From Bryobacterales bacterium (GTDB lineage: Bacteria > Acidobacteriota > Terriglobia > Bryobacterales > Bryobacteraceae), in contig PNAJ01000069.1 of NCBI GenBank assembly GCA_003170295.1, forward strand, positions 1 to 59,995: a stretch of 59,995 nt of DNA, read 5' to 3'. The position numbers and the translations under genes are program-made. This document shows positions 50,944 through 59,995 of this stretch, one piece after another. Positions within the stretch are counted from its first letter, which is position 1. Each line of letters starts with the position of its first letter. Below the pieces are notes generated by a model that saw nothing but the letters and a program-made list of their open reading frames with translations, ran no database searches and had not been told where the DNA came from.

Positions 50944-52295
50944 GCCGACCACCTCTGCCCATTGATTGTCACATCGCTCACGCGCAGCCCCGTCACGTTC
51001 TGAATCACGTTCTCTTTCTCGACGTGATCGAACGCGCATCGTGTCAGGCTGATGTCGCGCACCGGCGCCGACTTGTAGCCCTTCAGCGATACCGCATATT
51101 TGCTTTTATGACACGTGACGTCTTCCATCACGATGTTGCGCACCAGCGGCGTAAACGCTCCACCCTCGCCCTCTTCGTAGAAAAGATCAATGTCCAGCAC
51201 AGCCCCTGCAACCTGGCCGACCGGACAATTTCGCATGAAAATATTCTCGATCTTGCCGCCGCGAAACGAGTTCGTTTTAATCCGCAGCGCGACGTTGAGA
51301 TGCGGACTATCCATCTTGCAGTTCTCGACAAACACGTTGCGAACGTCGCCCGACGCTTCGCTGCCGATCGTGACTCCACCGTGCCCGTCCTTCATCACAC
51401 AATTTCTAACGATAATGTTCTGGCTTGCAACAGCCACCCGCCGGCCGTCGCGATTGCGCCCGCTCTTGATCGCGATACAATCGTCGCCCGTGTCGAACAC
51501 GCAATTGTCGATCAGCACGTCCGTCGAGGATTCCGGATCGCAACCGTCGTTGTTCGGCCCGTGGCTCGCGATCTTCACATCGCGCACCGTCACATTGCGG
51601 CACAGCACGGGGTTGATCTCCCACATCGGCGAATTGCGAATCGTCACGCCTTCGATCAGCACATTGGTCGATCGATACGGCTGAATGAACTGCGGACGCA
51701 GCCAGCGCCCGTCTCCGTACACGCGATCCTTCACCGGAACATCTTTATCGGCGGACGCCACCAATTCATTCCGAGCCCGCGCCTGCGTCGGCTCGCCCTT
51801 CCTCCCACAGCCGCCCTTGCCCGACCAGTTCCACCAATGGTCGCAATCGGCATTGCCATCAAGCGTCCCTTCGCCCGAAATCGCGATGTTCGTTTGCTCG
51901 AAGGCATAAATAAACGGCGAGTAATTCATGCACTCCGTGCCCTCCCATCGCGTGAACACCACGGGAAGATACAGCTTCGGATCGCGATTGAACAGCAGCG
52001 TCGCGTTCTTGGAAACATGCAGATTGACGCCGCTCTTCAAGTGGATCGCACCGGTCAAAAACGAGCCTTCCGGCACCACGACTCGTCCGCCGCCAGCAGC
52101 AGCGCAGGCTGCGACCGCCGTCGCGATTGCGTCCGTCGAGTCTTTCTTCCCGCCTTCCACCGCACCGAATTTCAAAATGCTGAAATCGCGATCGGGAAAC
52201 TGCGGAGCCTTGATGCGGCTCAGAATTTCGGTGCGCTCGTCAGCGCCGAACGCCGGAATCGCCGCGCTCAGCGCAAGGAACGAGCGCCGGTTCAT
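50940..52295 (-). CDS. Glycoside hydrolase family 28 (polygalacturonase-like), Tat signal
   Basis: ATG 52295 (MNRRSFLALSAAIPAFGADE) gives a Tat-like NRRSFL signal and overlaps the upstream gene as ATGA. The 451-residue right-handed beta-helix has the GH28 motifs ASHGPNNDGCDPESSTDVLI (first catalytic Asp), FDTGDDCIAIKSG (two Asp), DGHGGVTIGSE (G-H-G) and NVALRIKTNSFRGG (RIK). GH28 enzymes cleave alpha-1,4-galacturonan or rhamnogalacturonan. The KCGRKG Cys region near residues 165-170 is unremarkable. It is coupled to the uronate-isomerase-like gene, a clear pectin theme. Confidence 0.93.
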   Translation of the reverse strand: MNRRSFLALSAAIPAFGADERTEILSRIKAPQFPDRDFSILKFGAVEGGKKDSTDAIATAVAACAAAGGGRVVVPEGSFLTGAIHLKSGVNLHVSKNATLLFNRDPKLYLPVVFTRWEGTECMNYSPFIYAFEQTNIAISGEGTLDGNADCDHWWNWSGKGGCGRKGEPTQARARNELVASADKDVPVKDRVYGDGRWLRPQFIQPYRSTNVLIEGVTIRNSPMWEINPVLCRNVTVRDVKIASHGPNNDGCDPESSTDVLIDNCVFDTGDDCIAIKSGRNRDGRRVAVASQNIIVRNCVMKDGHGGVTIGSEASGDVRNVFVENCKMDSPHLNVALRIKTNSFRGGKIENIFMRNCPVGQVAGAVLDIDLFYEEGEGGAFTPLVRNIVMEDVTCHKSKYAVSLKGYKSAPVRDISLTRCAFDHVEKENVIQNVTGLRVSDVTINGQRWSA

Positions 52296-53533
52296 GGCAA
52301 ACTCGTCCAATGCTCGAAATTCGTTCTAAACAAGCGCTTCACGCCTTTTTGAATATCGCCGACATTCACCGCGCGTCCGTCCTGCGCCAGAAGATCGTAG
52401 GAATTCGCCAGGATCGGACCCAGCGTTCGCCGCGTATTGCGCCATTTGTAAATCACTTGTTCCAGAATACGCGCGTCGGAGTGTTGCGGGATAAACGTTG
52501 TTCCCAACATCTCCAGCCGCTCCCGCGTGATCTCTTCAACCACCGACGGATTATTCAAGAACCACCAGCATCCAAACAGCATCAGGTTGCTGAATTTTCG
52601 CGCGTAGACCGTCAATTCGTGTTGATTCTCGCGGCTCAGGACGCTTGAAAGAAACCGGTTCTCGGGGAATTCGCAACAGAGGCGCTCCAGCGCGCGTAAG
52701 TCGGCCTTCCCCACCCCATCGCCCGCCAGCTGCAGCGCCGGGTTCACCAGATAGCGCACGCCGATCATCAATGAGAGCGGCAAATCATACTCGCGGCACA
52801 CCGGCAGCACCGCTTCCGTCAACAACTTCGCGCGCACGCTGTTTTCCGGATAAGCAAACGTGTCGGGCAAGGAACACGCCATGTACACCGGCTTCATCAA
52901 TTTCGACCACACGTCCAGGAAGCGCCGCACTTCCGAAATCGAATTGCCGCCCAGCTCCGAATCCACTTTGTAACCCTTGCTCTGCAGCACGTGGAAATGA
53001 TCCGGCCATTTGTTGAGAATGCGATCGAGCCGCAGCACTGGGTGGAACTGCGAGTGATGCATCGCGCCCTTCTCCCAAAGCGGAGCCTCCTCCGGATCGA
53101 GAGGATCGTTCGTCATCGCCACCTCGCTGATCCCCGCCAGCTTGAACACGTCCGCAATGTGCTCATGATAATCGCGGCTCGCGAAAAACTCGCGCGCCTT
53201 TTTGAGATCGGAGCTCGATGTCGGCAAATCGAAAGCGTGCAGCACCGAAACTACGCCGCGCGTCGCCTCGGAAACCGGAGCGTTCTCGACAAACAACGTT
53301 CGCCAGATCAGGTCCGCCTTTTCGAGCTTGGAGAGCGTGAAATACTCTGCGGGTTTGACCGGAGACGAACGGAACAGTTCGGCCTCCAGATAGTGATACG
53401 TGACCAGTTCATCGATTCCCCACAGTCCGAGGTTCCCAAGCGAGGGCATGAACAAGTGCGTATGAACGTCAATAAATTTCGTCGAAGCCAGTTCGGCATC
53501 CACAGCCGAGCGAATCTGATCGGAAGAAAGCAT
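52292..53533 (-). CDS. Glucuronate isomerase (UxaC)-like protein
   Basis: ATG 53533 (MLSSDQIRSAVDAELAST) is favoured over one nine codons upstream because a promoter (TTGACG-N16-TATATT) ends just before it. The 413-residue amidohydrolase-superfamily protein has KFIDVHTHLFMPSLGNLGLW (metal His 24 and 26), DELVTYHYLEAELFRSSPVK and the closing LGPILANSYDLLAQDGRAVN, as in UxaC. It is shorter and more diverged than enteric UxaC (about 470 residues). Probably isomerises galacturonate or glucuronate released by the coupled GH28 enzyme; a close paralogue with another sugar acid is possible. Confidence 0.8.
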   Translation of the reverse strand: MLSSDQIRSAVDAELASTKFIDVHTHLFMPSLGNLGLWGIDELVTYHYLEAELFRSSPVKPAEYFTLSKLEKADLIWRTLFVENAPVSEATRGVVSVLHAFDLPTSSSDLKKAREFFASRDYHEHIADVFKLAGISEVAMTNDPLDPEEAPLWEKGAMHHSQFHPVLRLDRILNKWPDHFHVLQSKGYKVDSELGGNSISEVRRFLDVWSKLMKPVYMACSLPDTFAYPENSVRAKLLTEAVLPVCREYDLPLSLMIGVRYLVNPALQLAGDGVGKADLRALERLCCEFPENRFLSSVLSRENQHELTVYARKFSNLMLFGCWWFLNNPSVVEEITRERLEMLGTTFIPQHSDARILEQVIYKWRNTRRTLGPILANSYDLLAQDGRAVNVGDIQKGVKRLFRTNFEHWTSLP

Positions 53534-53538
53534 CCCTT

Positions 53539-53613
53539 GAAAAATATACCCCCGGCGCATCGCACGTCAATCGCGCCCCCCGGAACGATGCGCCGAGCGA
53601 AACTGAACGTTTC
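53539..53613 (-). promoter_or_regulatory. Promoter and palindromic operator of the GH28/UxaC-like operon
   Basis: On the minus strand TTGACG, 16 bases, TATATT, then about nine bases to the ATG at 53533. Upstream at 53599-53613 lies a palindrome GAAAC-TGAAC-GTTTC, resembling KdgR-type operators (GAAAC/GTTTC arms). Confidence 0.5.
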
Positions 53614-53627
53614 ACCATCCGATCCAG

Positions 53628-53737
53628 TGCGCGAAAAGTGGGGACTGACCACTCTGTCCCAAGGCGCCACGATTCTCCGCGCAAGCACTCCACCCCGCGA
53701 GCCGCGTGGACAGAGCGGTCTGTCCCCACTTTTCGCC
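53628..53737 (+). mobile_element. MITE-like dispersed element M1, copy 2
   Basis: About 110 bp: left end TGCGCGAAAAGTGGGGACTG, right end GGTCTGTCCCCACTTTTCGC, imperfect 30-base inverted ends with internal palindrome GGACAGAGCGGTCTGTCC. It sits between the Nudix gene and the uronate operon promoter. Middle 45 bp differ from other copies. Confidence 0.85.
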
Positions 53738-53750
53738 TCGCGCGATAGGC

Positions 53751-54155
53751 TCATGAGGCTATATTCAGAATCCCCCGCGCGATCAAATCCGGAAAAATCG
53801 CCTCCGCCAAACTCGGCGCAAGCCCTGTCCAATCTTCCCCCGCCCCAAACCAGACCAGTTCCCCGATCTCCGATTGCGCGCGCGCCTCGCCCGTCAACTC
53901 AGCGCGATACAACTCGATCCGCACGATTTTCCCTGTGCCCCCCGCCGCCGCATGCGTGTACACACCAACCAGCTCGGGCCCCACCGCGACAACGTCGCCC
54001 AACTCCTCCCGCAGCTCCCGGGCCAGACATTCGAACGACGATTCTCCCTCCTCCCGCTTGCCGCCCGGCAGTATTAATAAGGAGGTCCCGCGCTTCTTGC
54101 GGCACAACAAAACCTTCCCATCGCGAATCGTCAGCAGCCCGACTTTATCGATCAT
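53751..54155 (-). CDS. Nudix hydrolase
   Basis: A 134-residue protein with the Nudix box GGKREEGESSFECLARELRE followed by ELGD (G-x5-E-x7-R-E-x2-E-E-x-G pattern). MIDKVGLLTIRDGKVLLCRK at the N-terminus is typical. It hydrolyses nucleoside diphosphate derivatives; substrate unknown. The ATG overlaps the U32 peptidase gene stop by four bases (ATGA). Confidence 0.92.
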   Translation of the reverse strand: MIDKVGLLTIRDGKVLLCRKKRGTSLLILPGGKREEGESSFECLARELREELGDVVAVGPELVGVYTHAAAGGTGKIVRIELYRAELTGEARAQSEIGELVWFGAGEDWTGLAPSLAEAIFPDLIARGILNIAS

Positions 54156-56638
54156 TGCAAGATCGGCAGCTTCAAATAATCCGCGGGAACGAACAGACTC
54201 CCCTCTGTCGTCCCTTGCGGCGCGAGCTTCTTCAGCGCCGATGTAAGCTGCGGCGGCGTGATCTCTCCATCGAGCGTTGATGAGAACGCTCGTGCGACCT
54301 GCTTCACTTCCTCGGCCGACTCATGCACAAATTCCAATCTGTAGTGCCGGATCCCCGCGCGTTTCCACTCCTCCAGATGACGGCTGGCCTCCTGCGCCTC
54401 CGCTCCGAAAACCGTGTTGCGGCACCCGACATCGGCCAGCACCGGATGTGCGCGACCCAACGAATCCCGCAACTCCACGCGATGCTTCTCGCACGGCCGC
54501 CCGCAATCCTTATAGCTCGTTCCAGTCGACAAGAACCGGCAGAACACGCAATGCTCCGTGTGAAACACCGGCAGGTGTTGATACGCCACCACCTCGATCC
54601 GATCGGCGCCGGAGGTCCGTGCCAGATCCGCCACCTGCGCGGCATTCAAATCGTGCGTCGGCGTCAGCCGGTCGAGCCCCAGCGCAAGATACATTTCCGC
54701 CGTCACCGAATTCGCGGTATTCAGGCTGAAGTCCCCAATTAACTGCGCATGTGAAAGCTCCCGCAACGCATGCAGCATCCCCGCCGGCCGCAATAGAATC
54801 GCGCAATCCAGACTCAACAGGAAATTCAAAATCCGCGCTTCACCCGGTTTCAACACACGCGGACTCGCGACCCTCGCCACAATCCCGCTCTGCTTCACCC
54901 GCTCGACCGAAGGCCGCAGACCATACAGATCCAGATAATCGAGCGTGATACTAGCCGGCCGCAGCTCGATCGCCGAGCCAAGCTGCTCGGCATTCCTCAC
55001 AAGCAGATGCATCTGAGCCGCAGCCTCCGTCGTTTGCCCCGCCGCGCGCGCAGGACGAGAAAACTCCTTTACATCGCGGACCTGCACCCGCGCCTGCAGC
55101 GCCTGCAACTGCTCCACCGCATCCCGCCGCACCTGATTCAGCACCGACACTGGCGCGAACGGCGACCCGCTGATATCTAGCGTCACCTCCCGCAACTCGT
55201 ACGGCGTATTTCCCAACCGCCCGAATTGCAGCCGCAGCGACTCCACCGATACCGCGCGATTTTGTGCGTGCTCCAATGCACACGCACTCTTGACGACCAC
55301 TCGCGCGTCTCCCACCGACCACTCCGCCACCAACGCCGATCCCTCCGCCGCTTTCACGTGAACCCTTACGCCCTGTCGCGCCACCGGCGATGTTGTTTCG
55401 AGAAACGGCCGCGCCGCACGCGCCACATCCGCATCCGCAGTGCGCCACACCCGATCCCCGACGCGGATCCGATCGAACTGAATCGCGCCATTTCCAAACT
55501 TGAGCGCCAGCGTCCCATCGAGTCCAGGCAGCGTCTCATATACACGCCCGCCCTCCTCCGGCTCGCCCGGACTGCGCCAATCCGCCGCGTCGAACACCAC
55601 TCCATCGCCCGGCTTCAGCGGAGCGATCTGATGCGCCTCACCCGTTTCCATGTCAATGCGATCCGTTTCGACGCGCATCACGCGACCCATCTCGACCCCG
55701 CGATGCCGCGGCGCGCGCCCCCCGACCACCTTCTGATGATTCGTCCCCGTCAGGAAAAATGGCCCGAGCCCCCGAGAATAAACCTGTTCAAGCCGCAACT
55801 CTTCCGCTCGCGTGATGCTCTGCTTCCGACCCTCCCACGCTTCATCGACCGCATTGCGATACGCCTGCGTCGCGAGCGCAACGTAATCCGCGTCCTTATA
55901 TCGACCCTCGATCTTTAGCGCCGCGACGCCCATCTCGACAATCTCCGGAATCTGTTTCAGTGCGTACAAATCCCCCGGCGAAAGCAAATACCGAGCGTCG
56001 GCCAGTGGCTCAACGCGCCCATCCACAAGCAATTCATACGGCAACCGGCAAGCCTGCGCGCACTGCCCCCGATTCGCGCTCCTCCCGCCCCACGCTTCCG
56101 ACGAAAAGCACTGCCCCGAATACGCGACGCACAGTGCGCCATGCACGAACATTTCCAGATCGCAGCCCGTCTCCGCAATAATCTTGCGAATCTCGTCAAG
56201 CGAAAGTTCGCGCGCCAGATTCACCCGCTCGATCCCGAAACTTTGCGCAAGCTTCACGCCCTCCGCGTTCGTGATGCTCATTTGCGTCGACGCGTGCAAT
56301 TCCAGATCGGGCGCGATCTCGCGCGCCAGCCGCACGATCCCATAATCCTGCACGATCAGTGCATCCGCCCCCGCCCGAGCAATCGCCGCGATGGTGCGCC
56401 CCGCCTCCTCCAACTCGTGCTCGAACACCAGCGTGTTGAACGTGACCAATCCCTTCACGCCGCGCGTATGCAGCGTCCGCATAGCCTCCGGTAATTCGTC
56501 GAGCGAAAATCCTACCTTCGCCCGCGCCGAGAAATGCTTCAGCCCGAAATACACCGCATCCGCCCCCGCCTCGACCGCCGCGCGCAATTGTGGCCAGTAT
56601 CCGGCCGGACTCATGATTTCTGGCTTACGTCTAGGCAT
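54152..56638 (-). CDS. U32-family peptidase-like protein (RlhA/TrhP type)
   Basis: ATG 56638 (MPRRKPEIMSPAGYWPQLRA) is chosen, with GAAGGAAAG upstream; the longer frame has no family resemblance before it. The 828-residue protein has the U32 core PEIMSPAGYWPQLRAAVEAG, ADAVYFGLKHFSARAKVGFS, MFVHGALCVAYSGQCFSSEA and RGQCAQACRLPYELL (Cys cluster), plus a long C-terminal part (DUF3656-like) ending with a second Cys region (EHCVFCRFLSTGTSYKDCGR). Related proteins hydroxylate rRNA (RlhA) or tRNA (TrhP) using prephenate. Fused to a Nudix gene by overlap. Confidence 0.9.
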   Translation of the reverse strand: MPRRKPEIMSPAGYWPQLRAAVEAGADAVYFGLKHFSARAKVGFSLDELPEAMRTLHTRGVKGLVTFNTLVFEHELEEAGRTIAAIARAGADALIVQDYGIVRLAREIAPDLELHASTQMSITNAEGVKLAQSFGIERVNLARELSLDEIRKIIAETGCDLEMFVHGALCVAYSGQCFSSEAWGGRSANRGQCAQACRLPYELLVDGRVEPLADARYLLSPGDLYALKQIPEIVEMGVAALKIEGRYKDADYVALATQAYRNAVDEAWEGRKQSITRAEELRLEQVYSRGLGPFFLTGTNHQKVVGGRAPRHRGVEMGRVMRVETDRIDMETGEAHQIAPLKPGDGVVFDAADWRSPGEPEEGGRVYETLPGLDGTLALKFGNGAIQFDRIRVGDRVWRTADADVARAARPFLETTSPVARQGVRVHVKAAEGSALVAEWSVGDARVVVKSACALEHAQNRAVSVESLRLQFGRLGNTPYELREVTLDISGSPFAPVSVLNQVRRDAVEQLQALQARVQVRDVKEFSRPARAAGQTTEAAAQMHLLVRNAEQLGSAIELRPASITLDYLDLYGLRPSVERVKQSGIVARVASPRVLKPGEARILNFLLSLDCAILLRPAGMLHALRELSHAQLIGDFSLNTANSVTAEMYLALGLDRLTPTHDLNAAQVADLARTSGADRIEVVAYQHLPVFHTEHCVFCRFLSTGTSYKDCGRPCEKHRVELRDSLGRAHPVLADVGCRNTVFGAEAQEASRHLEEWKRAGIRHYRLEFVHESAEEVKQVARAFSSTLDGEITPPQLTSALKKLAPQGTTEGSLFVPADYLKLPILQ

Positions 56639-56736
56639 GGACTGCTTTCCTTCAGCGTAGCTCAGCCACACCATGTAGGGCAGTTCCCCCACCGAACCGC
56701 CATGCGTCAGCATGCGGACAGACGTACGATATAAGA

Positions 56737-57453
56737 ATGAAACTAGCCGCCCTGATCGCGCTGCTCTGTTCCGCCGCCTTCGCCCAAACCGACGACCTCA
56801 CGAAACTCCAAGCCCAAGTCGACCGCGACAAAAAAACTCTGCAGGACTGGCCCGCCCTCTCGCGCTACGCCGACGACAACGCCAGGCTCACGACCCCCGC
56901 CACCGTTGTCTTCATGGGCGATTCCATCACCGACGCCTGGATCAAGCGCTCCCCCAAATTCTTCGTCGACAATCCCGGCTATATCGACCGCGGCATCAGC
57001 GGCCAAACCACCCCGCAAATGTTGATCCGCTTCCGCCCCGACGTGATCGCGCGGAAACCCAAGGTCGTCGTGATCCTCGCCGGCACCAACGATATCGCGG
57101 GCAACACCGGACCCATGACGTTAGAAATGATCGAGGACAATCTTTCCTCCATGGCCGAGCTAGCCAAAGCCAACGGCATCAAAATAGTAATGTCCTCGGT
57201 CATGCCCGTCTGCGACTACATCCGTCCGCAAACCGAGCGCCGTCCTCCCGCCAAAATCATCGCCCTCAACGAATGGATCAAGGATTACTGCGCGAAAAAC
57301 GGACTGGTCTATCTCGACTACTACTCCGCCATGCTAGACGATCAGAAAATGTTCCAAAAGGAAATCACCTACGATGGCCTTCATCCCAACGAAGCCGGAT
57401 ACGCCATCATGGAACCTCTAGCCGTGAAAGCCATAGCCGCCGCCCTCCGCTAG
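56737..57453 (+). CDS. SGNH/GDSL-like secreted hydrolase
   Basis: A 238-residue exported esterase-like protein. Signal peptide MKLAALIALLCSAAFAQ; catalytic block I VFMGDSITDAW (Ser), block II GISGQTTPQM (Gly), block III VILAGTNDIAGN (Asn) and block V YDGLHPNEAGYAIM (Asp-His). The family acts on acetyl or acyl esters on carbohydrates or lipids. -10 TACGAT lies six bases before the ATG, suggesting a leaderless mRNA. Divergent from the U32 gene; a double-hairpin repeat follows its stop. Confidence 0.92.
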   Translation: MKLAALIALLCSAAFAQTDDLTKLQAQVDRDKKTLQDWPALSRYADDNARLTTPATVVFMGDSITDAWIKRSPKFFVDNPGYIDRGISGQTTPQMLIRFRPDVIARKPKVVVILAGTNDIAGNTGPMTLEMIEDNLSSMAELAKANGIKIVMSSVMPVCDYIRPQTERRPPAKIIALNEWIKDYCAKNGLVYLDYYSAMLDDQKMFQKEITYDGLHPNEAGYAIMEPLAVKAIAAALR

Positions 57454-57456
57454 CTG

Positions 57457-57499
57457 TGTGGGGCAGGATGGCATCCTGCGGCCGATTGGCAATCGGCCC
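57457..57499 (-). repeat. Double-hairpin dispersed repeat, copy 2
   Basis: GCAGGATG-G-CATCCTGC followed by GCCGATTG-G-CAATCGGC; inverted relative to the copy at 1393-1434 and with one inserted base. It begins four bases after the SGNH stop and could work as a terminator-like structure. Confidence 0.85.
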
Positions 57500-57526
57500 T
57501 TCTGATGTTCGTCTTTTCCGCTAGCC

Positions 57527-57532
57527 TAAAAT
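57527..57532 (+). promoter_or_regulatory. -10 box of ilvD
   Basis: TAAAAT three bases before the ATG at 57536; the transcription start would fall on or at the start codon, giving a leaderless mRNA. No convincing -35. Confidence 0.45.
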
Positions 57533-57535
57533 TTC

Positions 57536-59215
<1,680 letters not shown>

Positions 59216-59221
59216 CTGAAA

Positions 59222-59335
59222 ATGCGCGAAAAATGGGGACTGACCTCTCTGTCCCAAGGCGCCCACAAGTCTTCTTAAGTACAAGAAATCCTCCGCCCGC
59301 CGAGTGGACAGAGCGGTCTGTCCCCACTTTTCGCC
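59222..59335 (+). mobile_element. MITE-like dispersed element M1, copy 3
   Basis: About 114 bp: left end ATGCGCGAAAAATGGGGACT, right end GGTCTGTCCCCACTTTTCGC. Same orientation as copy 2. It begins right after the ilvD stop codon. Confidence 0.85.
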
Positions 59336-59381
59336 CCGCCCGATAAAGTCGCGTTCTTGTAGGGCGGCCAATTTTGGCTGC

Positions 59382-59400
59382 AGCCGCCTTTCAGGCGGCT
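59382..59400. terminator. Possible bidirectional hairpin between ilvD and SYLF gene
   Basis: AGCCGCCT-TTC-AGGCGGCT, an 8-base perfect stem, immediately before the stop of the SYLF gene on the other strand. No T-run on either side, so a weak terminator at best. A second smaller hairpin GCCAA-TT-TTGGC precedes it. Confidence 0.45.
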
Positions 59401-59401
59401 C

Positions 59402-59950
59402 TTACTTCCCCTTCCGAGCCCTCTTATTCAACACCGCCACAAACCCCCGAGCCCCCCTCGGCGCGACAACCTTCCCCATCAAAATCTCGCCGTTCGAGAC
59501 CTCGTGCCCATAAAGCTTCTTATTCTCTCCCCCATCCGCCCGCATCGTCGAGCCTTCGAGCGATACCCCCACGAACAACTCCTTCGCTCGCGAGTAAGAA
59601 ATCATTTCGGGATCCGCGACAACCGTAGCCTCGCCCATCAGCCTCTTCATCCCGTTCTCGTTCATCACCACTATGATCAGATCCGCAGCCGACCCGCCAA
59701 GACTCTCCATCGCAATAGCCCCCGGAGCCGTCCAGCCTCCCGCCGCCATGCGGCACGACGCGAATCCCCGCCCATACTTGCCGCCGACCAGGAACGCAAG
59801 GTGGGGCACCACGACAATACATTGCGCCTTCCCAACCAGATTTTTGGGAACATTGCTGTCCGCGGAAAGAAACGCCCGCAGCGCCGCCGTCGCATGCTCC
59901 AACCGCCTGTCCGGATTCACTTCCTGCGCGGACGCGACAACAGTCAGCAC
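59402..59950 (-). CDS. SYLF-domain (Ysc84-like) lipid-binding protein
   Basis: The body is a full SYLF domain: LEHATAALRAFLSADSNVPK, GKAQCIVVVPHLAFLVGGKY, GRGFASCRMAAGGWTAPGAI, DLIIVVMNENGMKRLMGEAT and ELFVGVSLEGSTMRADGGEN. SYLF proteins bind phosphoinositides in eukaryotes; in bacteria they are secreted proteins of unclear role. The frame is open further upstream (CFRASLLWAILVLTVVASAQ), clearly a signal peptide core, so the given GTG at 59950 is likely internal and the real start lies upstream, inside or beyond the repeat at 59971 that reaches the window end. Confidence 0.85.
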   Translation of the reverse strand: MLTVVASAQEVNPDRRLEHATAALRAFLSADSNVPKNLVGKAQCIVVVPHLAFLVGGKYGRGFASCRMAAGGWTAPGAIAMESLGGSAADLIIVVMNENGMKRLMGEATVVADPEMISYSRAKELFVGVSLEGSTMRADGGENKKLYGHEVSNGEILMGKVVAPRGARGFVAVLNKRARKGK

Positions 59951-59970
59951 TAATATCGCCCACAGTAAGG

Positions 59971-59995
59971 ATGCGCGAAAACATGGGGACTGACC
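59971..59995 (+). mobile_element. MITE-like dispersed element M1, copy 4 (cut by window end)
   Basis: ATGCGCGAAAACATGGGGAC followed by TGACC, the left end of the element. It lies in the region encoding the N-terminus of the SYLF protein. Confidence 0.75.

Noticed and set aside
51024..52352. Plus-strand open frame of 442 codons
   Set aside because: Antisense to the GH28 gene, whose catalytic motifs are intact.
59382..59400. Strong intrinsic terminator between ilvD and the SYLF gene
   Set aside because: The stem is good but there is no T-run on either strand, so it is listed only as a possible hairpin.

Overview
The window looks like chromosome of an acidobacterium, most likely of the Bryobacterales/Solibacteres type. 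The evidence is the gene style: an Oar-like TonB-dependent receptor with an N-terminal carboxypeptidase-regulatory domain, a PadR regulator followed by an orphan 'ADOP' permease without its own ATPase, a hopanoid cluster, a GAF/sigma-54 activator next to an efflux operon, and many toxin-antitoxin and MITE/REP-like fragments in a moderately GC-rich background. This placement is inference from families, not from a marker gene. Nothing here looks like a phage or plasmid.

Layout. 0-3.3 kb: TonB-C/Sel1 protein, a small monooxygenase, a decayed NTF2-like gene and a metallo-beta-lactamase-fold enzyme, separated by repeat-rich spacers. 3.3-11.8 kb: a uronate/pectin locus with an outer-membrane protein, an IclR regulator divergent from an IolB/KduI-type isomerase, a DUF4861-GH88 protein broken by an in-frame amber codon, and a 1070-residue TonB-dependent receptor closed by a strong terminator. 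12-25.4 kb (minus strand): one long gene train, rnj - vapBC - FAD-linked oxidase - ispH - shc - hpnH - hpnA - hpnG - two zinc dehydrogenases - hpnC - hpnD, many joined by 4-base ATGA overlaps. It makes squalene, cyclises it to hopene and builds the ribosyl-derived side chain. The usual hpnE is not in the window; two medium-chain dehydrogenases sit inside the cluster. 25.4-42.7 kb: PadR/ADOP, Uma2, a soluble hybrid histidine kinase, acyl-CoA dehydrogenase, an amidase with a 47-codon GatC/AtzG-like partner, mazEF, a membrane protein of unknown function, and a STAS-TolC-HlyD-MFS efflux operon behind a sigma-54 promoter and its activator; then an orphan higA-like antitoxin. 43.0-49.5 kb: a cytochrome c maturation operon (ccmE, F, H, a zinc-ribbon protein, a carboxypeptidase-regulatory-like protein, ccmA, B, C, D), with a cysteine-type CcmE. 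49.5-60 kb: M28 peptidase, GH28 polygalacturonase coupled to a glucuronate-isomerase-like protein (second uronate locus), Nudix and U32 proteins, an SGNH hydrolase, ilvD and a SYLF-domain protein.

General themes. At least four families of short dispersed repeats occupy the spacers. One (about 110 bp, inverted-repeat ends) has also landed in the signal-peptide end of two genes. Several promoters have their -10 box only 3-11 bases before the start codon, suggesting leaderless or nearly leaderless mRNAs. All homology calls come from reading motifs; no database search was run.
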